Below, in pieces: positions 6,694 to 13,785 of a stretch of DNA of 20,043 bases. The DNA comes from a virus: positions 1 through 20,043 of the IMG/VR virus record IMGVR_UViG_3300042306_000354; one strand, 5' to 3'. The position numbers were made by a program, and so were the translations under genes. How positions within the stretch are numbered: the stretch's first letter is position 1; the number at the start of each line of letters is the position of its first letter. The notes under the pieces were generated by a model. The model ran no database searches. It saw only the letters and a program-made list of their open reading frames with translations, and had not been told where the DNA came from.

Positions 6694-7287
6694 ATGGATG
6701 CTCGCTACCTACAGGCTACGACCGTCCTGCCCCGCCAGAACAAGGTGTGCGGCAGGACGATTCGTCCTTTCTGTCTACGTCACCGAGTCGCCCTTGAGGC
6801 CATCGAGTCTCCGTTCCTTGACCCGGAAAAGTACAAGTTCGACCCTTTCCACGTCGTCATGGCGGCGCGGATTCTGTCTACCTACGACAAGGAGGAGATG
6901 GCCCGTCCTTTGTCCTTTATCGAAAAACTATACATCGCTCGGATGGCGATGAGCAAGAAGTACTACTCGCGCTGCGTGGGCATGATCATTGGCTGCATCA
7001 AGGTCTCCCTTTCCTACCCCAAGTTCTGGAAGAAGGACGAGAAAAAGGAGAATAAGAAGTACGACGACATCCCGTTCCCCCTGTCCTGCGTTTCTAACCT
7101 TTGCCGTAATGGAGTCAGCCTGGAGGAAGCATGGACGATGCCGGAAGGCGAGGCCGTCTGGATGTCCGTAGCCAGCGCGATTTACAACGGGGCCAAGTTG
7201 GAAATCCTATCCACCGAGGAAGAAAAAGATTTAGAGAATTTCGACGCCCGTATTGAAGCCTACAAAAAGGCGAACAACCTACCCTGA
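6694..7287 (+). CDS. Putative tail assembly chaperone
   Basis: This 197-residue protein lies directly between the tube gene and the tape measure gene, the conserved slot of gpG-type chaperones that coat the tape measure during assembly. It is mostly helical and acidic/basic mixed, with no membrane or catalytic motif. The N-terminus (TVLPRQNKVCGRTIRPFCLRH) suits chaperones with a short lead strand followed by helices. In many phages this locus uses a -1 frameshift to make a longer form. AAAAAGG-like runs occur near 7040 and 7224, but the -1 frame stops soon after both, so no frameshift product is supported. A ligand for the assignment is position, not sequence identity. Confidence 0.5.
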   Translation: MDARYLQATTVLPRQNKVCGRTIRPFCLRHRVALEAIESPFLDPEKYKFDPFHVVMAARILSTYDKEEMARPLSFIEKLYIARMAMSKKYYSRCVGMIIGCIKVSLSYPKFWKKDEKKENKKYDDIPFPLSCVSNLCRNGVSLEEAWTMPEGEAVWMSVASAIYNGAKLEILSTEEEKDLENFDARIEAYKKANNLP

Positions 7288-7292
7288 CACCG

Positions 7293-8471
7293 ATGGCCGA
7301 CCTATCAGTAACAATTGGACTAGACCAGAGCGAGCTGGAGAAAGGTCTTGCTGGCGCGGGCAAGTCCATTGGCAACATGGGGAAAGGCGGAGGTACGCAG
7401 AACCCATTCCAAGGTGCCGCAGATCAACTTAGTACGGGTCAAGGAATCGGAACCCTGCTTGCCGGACCTATCGGAGGAATGATTGGTGCATTTACCGATG
7501 CCTTTGGTGGAATGATTGGTTCGGTGTTGTCGAAAATCAAAGAGGTCGCAGAATATGCACAGAAACTCCGACGCATCTCCATTACTACTGGATTAGATGT
7601 CGGACAAGTTAGACAACTTGAGTCCATCGGCATGGCCTTCGGAGTCAGCCTAGAATCCATGTCCCGGTCTGTCGTCGAGTTTACGCGCCGCATGGGCGAG
7701 GCTCGCATCAAGGGCGGAGAGGTTACTAACATCCTAGCCAAGATGGGCGTCGGCATGGACGAAGTTGCTAATGGCACTTTTGACCATCAGCGAGCCATGC
7801 AGATGTTGGCCGATTCCTACGCCGCCGGCACGGACGAAGCCACGCTGCTTCACTACGGTACGAAGATGTTCGGCGACTCGTTCAAGGAACTTCTCCCGGT
7901 CATCAAGGCAGGCTCTAGGGCGATTGAAGATGCCGCAGACAGTTACCACACCGCCAACGAAGGTGCGGTCGGTGCGCTTGGTCGTGGCAAGCAGGACATG
8001 GAAAAGTGGGGCCAGGCTTGGGACAATTTCTGGATCAACCTTATCGGTTCTGTATTTGAAATGATTGAAGAACTGCAATTTTCTGTAGCCAACTTCTTCA
8101 GTCCGGGTGCATGGAATCCTTTTGAGTCTTTGGAAGACGAAATCAAACGCAAGATTGATAACGCTCCCAAATACATGACAGACGAAGAAATCAAGAAATT
8201 CGTCCTTGATGAAGTCGACGACGACAAGAAGGAAGAGGCAAAGAAGGAACTGGAAAAGCAGCTCAAGGGTAACGGCAAAGTCCTGACCCCCTTCGGTATG
8301 TCCGAAGCCGGCGCGGCATCCCAGATGCAGCAGATGGGCGGCGGCGACATCTTCGGAGCCGTGGCCTTCACACCCCTTGAACGGATCGCCACGGCGACCG
8401 AAGAGACCGCTCGAAATACTACGCCTGGAGCCAATCCACCCCCCCGCACCCCTGACGAACTTTCACGATAA
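7293..8471 (+). CDS. Tape measure protein (short)
   Basis: This 392-residue protein would set tail length and pass into the host envelope at infection. A Gly-rich hydrophobic stretch at about 50-80 (GTLLAGPIGGMIGAFTD, then GGMIGSVLSKI) suits membrane insertion. Long helices follow, and the C-terminus ends with FTPLERIATATEETARN, a pattern often seen at tape measure ends. At roughly 0.15 nm per residue (general rule) the tail would be near 60 nm, short for a siphovirus. The first 140 codons and the 8040-8200 section are AT-richer than the rest. The stop overlaps the next start (TAATG). The tape measure call is by position, composition and C-terminal motif. Confidence 0.75.
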   Translation: MADLSVTIGLDQSELEKGLAGAGKSIGNMGKGGGTQNPFQGAADQLSTGQGIGTLLAGPIGGMIGAFTDAFGGMIGSVLSKIKEVAEYAQKLRRISITTGLDVGQVRQLESIGMAFGVSLESMSRSVVEFTRRMGEARIKGGEVTNILAKMGVGMDEVANGTFDHQRAMQMLADSYAAGTDEATLLHYGTKMFGDSFKELLPVIKAGSRAIEDAADSYHTANEGAVGALGRGKQDMEKWGQAWDNFWINLIGSVFEMIEELQFSVANFFSPGAWNPFESLEDEIKRKIDNAPKYMTDEEIKKFVLDEVDDDKKEEAKKELEKQLKGNGKVLTPFGMSEAGAASQMQQMGGGDIFGAVAFTPLERIATATEETARNTTPGANPPPRTPDELSR

Positions 8472-9409
8472 TGTCTTCCACTACTGTCATTCCTTACGGT
8501 AACAACCTTCTCGACCCGAAACCGCAGCCCGGGTGGCAGATTGAGGCGGACGGATTCGGCCTACTTCAAGCACAAATCAAGTTCAAGTGGGACGTCTCTC
8601 AAATGGGCAACTTCACTACGAAGTTCGCCAAAGGCACCACTCTCGGAAGCCTGGTTTCTACCGCTCCGGCAAACCTTCAGCAGATGAAAATCTGGAAGGC
8701 AAACATGGTCTATGAGAAGGCCAACGTCCTGACCGTCACCGCCGACTTCTGCGGCATCGACCCCAACGTAAACAGCGGCACGAAGACGATCACTCAAGTC
8801 GTCATGTCAGGCTCTACGGCTTCCGAGCCTATCGAGCATCACCCTAACTTCCTCGTCGTAAACAGCCCCACCGGCCTGCCTCCGATGAGCAACGTCCTTG
8901 CTGGATTCCCGCCAGCATCTGGATGGGATGCAAACGTAGCCACAAACCCGAACCGCGCCCTTTGGACGCCCAAGGTGGCCAGCGGAGGTGCTACCCAAGG
9001 CCAGCAGTTCGTCGGCTTCCTGCCCAATCAGAGCATTGAGGAATACAACGCCGGCAACATTAATATCAAGGCCGGCATCAAGAACTACTACAAGCCGTCC
9101 AACACCCTGCGCTGCCTGTTCTATGTGAACAACGAGCAGACCGCCGTAGGTTTTGCTTCCTACGTCGGATGGAATACCAACGGTAACCTTTATCAGTTGC
9201 CAGATTCCTACAAGGGACTTGCCACGGGTCAGTATGGCGGTGCTTTCATCTACACGGCACTTTATCTTTCCAAGATTAACCGAGGATTCCTTATCACCTC
9301 CTGCTCAGTCGAACAGTTCGGCGGCATCTGGAAGGTAACGGCTGACCTTATGCTTTCCGGCATCTCCGGCTGGGACCCTGACATCTACCCGCAGATCACC
9401 GGCTTCTGA
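8471..9409 (+). CDS. Tail-tip structural protein, unrecognised
   Basis: I do not recognise this 312-residue protein. It follows the tape measure gene, where distal-tail and baseplate proteins are encoded. It has no signal peptide or membrane segment and looks largely beta: LLQAQIKFKWDVSQMGNFTTKF near the start, VLTVTADFCGID in the first third, LRCLFYVNNEQTAVGF in the last third, and WKVTADLMLSGISGWDP near the end. The repeated VTAD strand at both ends (about residues 83 and 292) may mean two similar domains. The TGATG junction ties it to the next gene, so both probably work in one structure. A distal tail (Dit-like) role is possible but unproven. Confidence 0.55.
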   Translation: MSSTTVIPYGNNLLDPKPQPGWQIEADGFGLLQAQIKFKWDVSQMGNFTTKFAKGTTLGSLVSTAPANLQQMKIWKANMVYEKANVLTVTADFCGIDPNVNSGTKTITQVVMSGSTASEPIEHHPNFLVVNSPTGLPPMSNVLAGFPPASGWDANVATNPNRALWTPKVASGGATQGQQFVGFLPNQSIEEYNAGNINIKAGIKNYYKPSNTLRCLFYVNNEQTAVGFASYVGWNTNGNLYQLPDSYKGLATGQYGGAFIYTALYLSKINRGFLITSCSVEQFGGIWKVTADLMLSGISGWDPDIYPQITGF

Positions 9410-10962
9410 TGCGTTCCATCTCTGGATTCAACAGCGGTTCGCTTGACGGCTCTTTCGCCGCAGGACAGCCCATCTCCGCCTCCGCGCTGAACAAGCTCGC
9501 CGGCTCGGTGGACAAGTCCCGACCGATGATGTCCAACGATATCCAGTTCCTTTCAGGTACTGGCGGTACGGCGATGGGAATACCCCAACAAGTCTACCAG
9601 CAGGAAGGCAGCGGCGCGGCGGCTACGTTCTACCAGCAGTTTCAGTTGGAGGTCGCCAGCATCGAGGTCACGCCTGGCGTGTTCGTAAACAAACTCAAGC
9701 TCGCCAAGGGGACGACCAACTTCACCCAGAGCAATATGCCACGGGTCAGGCTCGGTGGCCATTCCGACCAACGCCAAGCATGGATTTTCAAGACCGCCGT
9801 CCTTGGCAGCGGAATCTCCGTCACCCAAGGAACGGACACTTCGACCATTTGGATGGAGGCCAATGGATACTACAATATCACCTCCCCAGGCACCTACTAC
9901 GTCACGATCAGCAAGTTCGACATCAATCAGTCGAACGACGACACCGACTCCGCGCTGTTGAATGCCGAGGTTCCTTTCGTGTCCATCTTCAAGTCTGGAG
10001 ACTCCATCGAGAATACCATCTTCTCTGAGACCGGCCCTTCGGAGTATGTCAACAAGATGAACGTGCAGAAGATGGTCGGCTATGACGCCATGTCCACCGG
10101 CTTGTCTGGCGACTGGGGAAACTGCCACACGACTTGGTTCAACCCGGTCAAGTGGGGCTACTCGGTCAAACTCATCGGCATCGTGACTGCGGCCACTCAG
10201 GTCGGAAGCGATTCTCTGGTTCTCACGATTGACCAGCACATCGTCGGCCCTATCGACCTTCAGATTCCTTGCTTGTTCAACGGAACTACCCTTTGCAATC
10301 AGGACGATCTGAACGAGTCGAACGACCCGTACAACCTGAACAAGAATACGACGCCTAAGGCATGGGCTGATATCGTCAATTCCAATGACCTTAACGCTTT
10401 CGAGGAGATTACGCCAGTTACGGACGAATGGTTCCAAGAATTCATCGGCCCCGCTGACTGGACTTCCTTGAACTACTCCTACCTCATCCCGGCGAGCTGC
10501 GCGAATCAGGACGACAACGCTTGCGAGCATCCTTTCCAGTTCCACCCGTTCGTCGTACCAAGCGAGGCCGGCGACCTCTACCGTGCCGACGTCTGCGCGG
10601 GCATGGTCAACAACCTCGTACCGTTCGACGAACCTGCCTCTGGTACGCTCCTTCCGGCGACCATCGACTTCCTTATCAATCAGGACACTTACATTTACCT
10701 CCGCCTGGGTACGGAAGCCTACGCCTCAAATAACCCCATCTTCCCGGTCACGGATCAGACCGACCCGTATTACCCGACGATGGTTCAGTCTCAGACTCAA
10801 CTCACGGACACGGACGAGTACTGCTACATCCTCATGGGCGTGGCGCGGAACATCGGCGACCCCGAGAACTTCACCATCGACCAGACCATCTCCGGCTCTG
10901 TCTGGGCCGAGCGTCTGAAGGTCGGAACTGACACCGCCCGTTATTACTGGGCGGGAGTCTGA
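9409..10962 (+). CDS. Tail-tip / baseplate structural protein, unrecognised
   Basis: I do not recognise this 517-residue protein. The N-terminus is Gly/Ser-rich (ISGFNSGSLDGSFAAGQPIS) with an ASALNKLAG stretch often seen at the start of tail-attachment proteins. The rest is Asp/Asn/Thr-rich and beta-like, with aromatic clusters (NGYYNITSPGTYYVTIS) and scattered cysteines (for example NDDNACEHPF). No enzyme motif or membrane segment is visible. Gene order places it among the tip proteins between tape measure and fibre, so an adaptor, baseplate or host-binding part is plausible. It shares TGATG junctions on both sides. Confidence 0.5.
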   Translation: MRSISGFNSGSLDGSFAAGQPISASALNKLAGSVDKSRPMMSNDIQFLSGTGGTAMGIPQQVYQQEGSGAAATFYQQFQLEVASIEVTPGVFVNKLKLAKGTTNFTQSNMPRVRLGGHSDQRQAWIFKTAVLGSGISVTQGTDTSTIWMEANGYYNITSPGTYYVTISKFDINQSNDDTDSALLNAEVPFVSIFKSGDSIENTIFSETGPSEYVNKMNVQKMVGYDAMSTGLSGDWGNCHTTWFNPVKWGYSVKLIGIVTAATQVGSDSLVLTIDQHIVGPIDLQIPCLFNGTTLCNQDDLNESNDPYNLNKNTTPKAWADIVNSNDLNAFEEITPVTDEWFQEFIGPADWTSLNYSYLIPASCANQDDNACEHPFQFHPFVVPSEAGDLYRADVCAGMVNNLVPFDEPASGTLLPATIDFLINQDTYIYLRLGTEAYASNNPIFPVTDQTDPYYPTMVQSQTQLTDTDEYCYILMGVARNIGDPENFTIDQTISGSVWAERLKVGTDTARYYWAGV

Positions 10963-11444
10963 TGGCTACCCGCATCGGCGGGCCGAAGGTAGGTGGGTTC
11001 AACCCATCAGGGCCGACTTGGGGTTCGATGCGTTCGCCGCTTGTGCTTAACGCATTCACTTGGAACGCTTCGTACACAGAGTTTTCACGGCAATGGCCTT
11101 TGAGCGTAGCAAGTCCTCCTAAGTTCTTCAAATGGGATAGCGGTTCTTTATTTCGCATAGACACATTTGGGCCTCCGCCATACTATACCATTTCCAATAA
11201 CAGTCAGGAAGTCCCAGAACCCCCTATCATTTACACCGGGTGGAGCATTGGCATTCAATACCCAAACAAGACAGTCGACAACCATGACTTCCTTCAGCTC
11301 GTAGGGGAGGCATTGGATACGGACATCGGGACGTTCATTATTACGGCAGACGCTCACGACCCCAACCAAGGCGGACAGACCCTTTCCGATCAGCCCCCAG
11401 GCGGGACTGAGATTTACGATATCGGTAAATTGACGGGGTTCTGA
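10962..11444 (+). CDS. Small tail-region protein of unknown function
   Basis: I do not recognise this 160-residue protein. The first part is Gly/Pro/Trp-rich with an extended look (GGPKVGGFNPSGPTWGS); the rest is aromatic and Pro-rich (FGPPPYYTISNNSQEVPEPP). It has no membrane segment or catalytic motif. A GGGAG Shine-Dalgarno-like sequence lies about six bases before the ATG. The middle of the gene is AT-richer than its neighbours, suggesting a recent exchange. It is the last gene before late signal copy 5 and closes the tail-tip unit. It ends in the residues TGF, as does the protein encoded at 8471-9409; this may be chance. Confidence 0.5.
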   Translation: MATRIGGPKVGGFNPSGPTWGSMRSPLVLNAFTWNASYTEFSRQWPLSVASPPKFFKWDSGSLFRIDTFGPPPYYTISNNSQEVPEPPIIYTGWSIGIQYPNKTVDNHDFLQLVGEALDTDIGTFIITADAHDPNQGGQTLSDQPPGGTEIYDIGKLTGF

Positions 11445-11459
11445 CCCTTTTAAGGGGTA

Positions 11460-11478
11460 TTGACATACGGCTAAACCC
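11460..11478 (+). promoter_or_regulatory. Late signal element, copy 5
   Basis: Exact TTGACA, spacer TAC, GGCTAAACCC. It lies in the 46-base gap between tail-tip and fibre units, preceded by a small ACCCTTTTAAGGGGT inverted repeat at 11444-11458. The element ends twelve bases before the ATG at 11491, the largest gap of the five. The inverted repeat has too small a loop to be convincing as a terminator. Confidence 0.65.
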
Positions 11479-11490
11479 AAACGGCAAACC

Positions 11491-11817
11491 ATGTCTTGCA
11501 CCCAACATCAGTTCAAGCAGGGGGTAACCTTCAACGGTGCCGGAACCTATACGACCGAACCGGGCTGGCCTGCTGACCTGACTGGCGTGACCATCGTCAC
11601 CGCGCTGCGCGACGCCCGGAACAAGCTCTTCTACCTCGACGTGGCCATTACCAGCCCCACGACCTTCACCGTCTATTACAACCAGACGCAGGAATGGCAC
11701 CCCGGCACGGCCTACTGGGATATCAAGTTCTACGAGAATACCACGGACGTCTTCTACTCGGCCACCGTCCGCCTGGAGATTCTGCCCAACGTCACCCCTA
11801 ACAAAGTTTCTAACTGA
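11491..11817 (+). CDS. Small beta-sandwich tail protein preceding the fibre
   Basis: This 108-residue protein has the pattern of a common phage beta-sandwich family found beside tail fibres: GxTF near the start, DLTGVTIVTALRD (residues 29-41), FYLDVAITSPTTFTVYY, a Trp plus Gly turn (EWHPGTAYWDIKFYE), and a closing strand LEILPNVTP. Members are thought to be baseplate or fibre-attachment parts; this is family inference. It shares late signal copy 5 with the fibre gene, which it overlaps by TGATG, so the two are probably made together. A fibre-attachment or adaptor role is likely. Confidence 0.55.
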   Translation: MSCTQHQFKQGVTFNGAGTYTTEPGWPADLTGVTIVTALRDARNKLFYLDVAITSPTTFTVYYNQTQEWHPGTAYWDIKFYENTTDVFYSATVRLEILPNVTPNKVSN

Positions 11818-13649
11818 TGTCCTTCACGATCAGCATCAACGACCAAGCCGCCTTTGAAGTCCAGTTCGCTGGCCCCGCCGGCCCGACCGGCCCTCAAGGC
11901 CCGCAGGGGATTCAGGGTATCCAAGGCGTGAAGGGGGACAAGGGTGACCAAGGCGATCAGGGTATTCAGGGCATCCAAGGCATTCAGGGCATCCAAGGTA
12001 TCCAAGGCGAAAAGGGTGATAAAGGTGACAAGGGTGACCAAGGTGACCAAGGCATCCAAGGTATTCAAGGCATTCAGGGTATCCAAGGCGACCAAGGCCC
12101 GAAAGGCGACAAGGGCGATCAGGGTGACCAAGGCGTCAAGGGCGACAAGGGCGATACGGGTGACACCGGCCCCCAAGGACCGCAGGGCGTCCCAGGCGTT
12201 GCCGCCGCCACCGCGCCGCTGGCCTATGACTCCGGCACCCAGACCGTCAGCATCAGCCCGAATCCGAACTTCGAATCTATCTCCATCGCTGCTGGGGGCT
12301 ACGCAGGTTTAGGCCAGAATCAAGTCTTCATCGGCGACGGCATCCTGACGAACTACCTCGACATGACCGCCGGCCTTGTCATGCAGGCTGGTGGCGGCAT
12401 CACGTTCCCCGACTCCACGTCTCAGACGACGGCGTTTACTGGAACGGCCACCAATGGCCTTCCCGTCTCTGGAACTGTTGGTCAGGTTCTGACGAAGACC
12501 AGCTCGGCTAACTACGCCGCCAACTGGCAGACTTTCGTACCAGGCGACCGCTATCTGACGACCTCGACGACGAGCCTCACTATTGGCAACGGCACGAAGT
12601 CCCTGACCGTCGGCACGGGCTTGTCGTACACGCCGACGCAGAACGTCACCATTTCCTTCGACTCCTCGAACCATATGCACGGGGAGGTGCTGACGTACAA
12701 CTCCGGCACGGGCGCGATGACGGTGGACGTGAACCATCACACGGGTTCGGGAACGTACTCGGCGTGGGTTATCAACGTCGGCGGCGTCACCCCGCAGACC
12801 TCCGTGGCCTGGGGCGGGATCACCGGCACACTCAGCTCGCAGACGGACTTGCAGTCCGCGCTCAACGCCAAGGCCAACCTATCCGGGGCGACGTTCACGG
12901 GCAAGGTCAATATGGCCACGATTGCTGCCTCGACTCCGAGCATCAACCTCGGCGGACAATGCGACTCGGCTCCCGCCAGCGCGGCCAACGGCGATCTCTG
13001 GATTTCAAACGCTGCCTCCCCTAAAATCACCTATCGGATTGGCGGGATTAATTACAACTTAGCCGTCCTGAACCAGTTCAACACGTTCACGGGCCAGATG
13101 GTCATCAACACGACCTCTTCATCGACCGCCGCCCTGCGTGTCACTCAGCTCGGAACCGCAAACGCCATCGAAGTCGAGGACAGCACGACCCCTGACTCGA
13201 CCCGCTTCGCCGTGGATCAGTTCGGCAAGGTCGGCGTTGGCGTCGCCCCGGATGCGAACGCCGCGCTCAAGGTGGACGGCAACGGCATCATGTTCGGAGA
13301 CGGTACTACGCAATACACCGCCGCAGATTTCCCGGGATCAATTCCCAACAATACTAACCTAGAAAAGATTTGGTTTATTTTTAATTATTTTAACTACATT
13401 ACGTCTTGGTCTTACGATTCTATTTACAACCAGACGACGGTTTACCATACGGGTCCAGATTCGGCAATTCGTAGTTTCTCAAGTGGATTTTACCTTACCG
13501 ACGGAAATTATACGTTTGGGTTGGTTAACAACGAAACTCCCGGGGTAATTATTTGGAACGGTGACATTACTGATGGGGGTCTCGGACGAAATTTATATGT
13601 GACAAACGGAGTTTCATTCCTTCAACAAATTACTAAGTATTTTAACTAA
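11817..13649 (+). CDS. Collagen-like tail fibre protein
   Basis: This 610-residue fibre is likely the receptor-contact protein at the tail tip. Residues 1-18 are the attachment end. Residues 19-126 are 36 uninterrupted Gly-X-Y triplets rich in GIQ, GDQ and KGD. A FPDSTSQTTAF linker follows at about 198, and the module SLTIGNGTKSLTVGTGLSY, which recurs in phage fibres, begins near residue 254. WGGITGTLSSQTDLQSALNA, another common fibre motif, comes at about 333. A second linker, FGDGTTQYTAADF, is at about 492. The last 105 residues are aromatic and Asn-rich (FIFNYFNYITSW) and encoded by AT-rich DNA unlike the rest, suggesting a swapped receptor-binding tip. No intramolecular chaperone motif was recognised. 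Trimeric assembly is inferred from the collagen repeat. Confidence 0.85.
   Translation: MSFTISINDQAAFEVQFAGPAGPTGPQGPQGIQGIQGVKGDKGDQGDQGIQGIQGIQGIQGIQGEKGDKGDKGDQGDQGIQGIQGIQGIQGDQGPKGDKGDQGDQGVKGDKGDTGDTGPQGPQGVPGVAAATAPLAYDSGTQTVSISPNPNFESISIAAGGYAGLGQNQVFIGDGILTNYLDMTAGLVMQAGGGITFPDSTSQTTAFTGTATNGLPVSGTVGQVLTKTSSANYAANWQTFVPGDRYLTTSTTSLTIGNGTKSLTVGTGLSYTPTQNVTISFDSSNHMHGEVLTYNSGTGAMTVDVNHHTGSGTYSAWVINVGGVTPQTSVAWGGITGTLSSQTDLQSALNAKANLSGATFTGKVNMATIAASTPSINLGGQCDSAPASAANGDLWISNAASPKITYRIGGINYNLAVLNQFNTFTGQMVINTTSSSTAALRVTQLGTANAIEVEDSTTPDSTRFAVDQFGKVGVGVAPDANAALKVDGNGIMFGDGTTQYTAADFPGSIPNNTNLEKIWFIFNYFNYITSWSYDSIYNQTTVYHTGPDSAIRSFSSGFYLTDGNYTFGLVNNETPGVIIWNGDITDGGLGRNLYVTNGVSFLQQITKYFN
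11871..12194 (+). repeat. Collagen-like Gly-X-Y repeat within the fibre gene
   Basis: There are 36 consecutive codon triplets of the form Gly-X-Y without a break. A higher-order unit is visible: one or more KGD triplets, GDQ GDQ, then four or five GIQ triplets. It appears twice in full, and a third, changed copy ends in GDT GDT. Synonymous codons vary between copies (CAA/CAG, ATT/ATC), so this is not a very recent expansion. Such repeats are prone to length changes by recombination. Confidence 0.95.
13330..13649 (+). other. AT-rich receptor-tip segment of the fibre gene
   Basis: From just after the second TTQYTA linker to the stop, the codons change sharply to A/T-ending types (TTT, ATT, TAT, AAT) while the frame stays open. 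The upstream fibre and the downstream lysis genes are GC-rich. The boundary falls at a linker that would serve as a joining point for swapping tips. Confidence 0.65.
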
Positions 13650-13650
13650 C

Positions 13651-13782
13651 ATGATCCTCGCCATCCTCTCATTCATCGCCGGCCTGATCACGGGTCTGCT
13701 CGTCATGCGGAAGCACTCCGCCAAAGCCTCCGAGCTGGAGGCCAAGGGCAAGGCCGCTCTCGACGCGCTCAAGGGACGCTGA
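13651..13782 (+). CDS. 43-residue single-pass membrane protein
   Basis: This short ORF starts one base after the fibre stop and ends three bases before the lipoprotein gene. Residues 2-19 form one hydrophobic segment (ILAILSFIAGLITGLLVM). Residues 20-43 form a charged, helix-prone Ala/Lys/Glu tail. The tight packing, GC-ending codons in the tail and a good ATG support a real gene. As the first member of the lysis/membrane block it may be a small holin-like or holin-modulating protein; function is inferred from context. No Shine-Dalgarno sequence is seen. Confidence 0.6.
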   Translation: MILAILSFIAGLITGLLVMRKHSAKASELEAKGKAALDALKGR

Positions 13783-13785
13783 CCT

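Noticed and set aside
7030-7230. Possible -1 frameshift in the tail chaperone gene (A-rich runs)
   Set aside because: The -1 frame after the runs near 7040 and 7224 reaches stops without a plausible extension.
9553-10545. Open frame of 330 codons on the minus strand
   Set aside because: Shadow of the 517-residue tail-tip gene; no motif and no fit with neighbouring genes.
11444-11458. Terminator before late signal copy 5
   Set aside because: The ACCCTTTTAAGGGGT inverted repeat has too small a loop and no T-tract afterwards.
11871-12194. CRISPR-like array
   Set aside because: The periodicity is nine-base multiples that code for Gly-X-Y; there are no equal repeats with unique spacers.
11944-12312. 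Plus-strand frame full of Lys/Ala/Ser repeats
   Set aside because: It is the collagen repeat read in another frame, so its periodicity comes from the real fibre gene.
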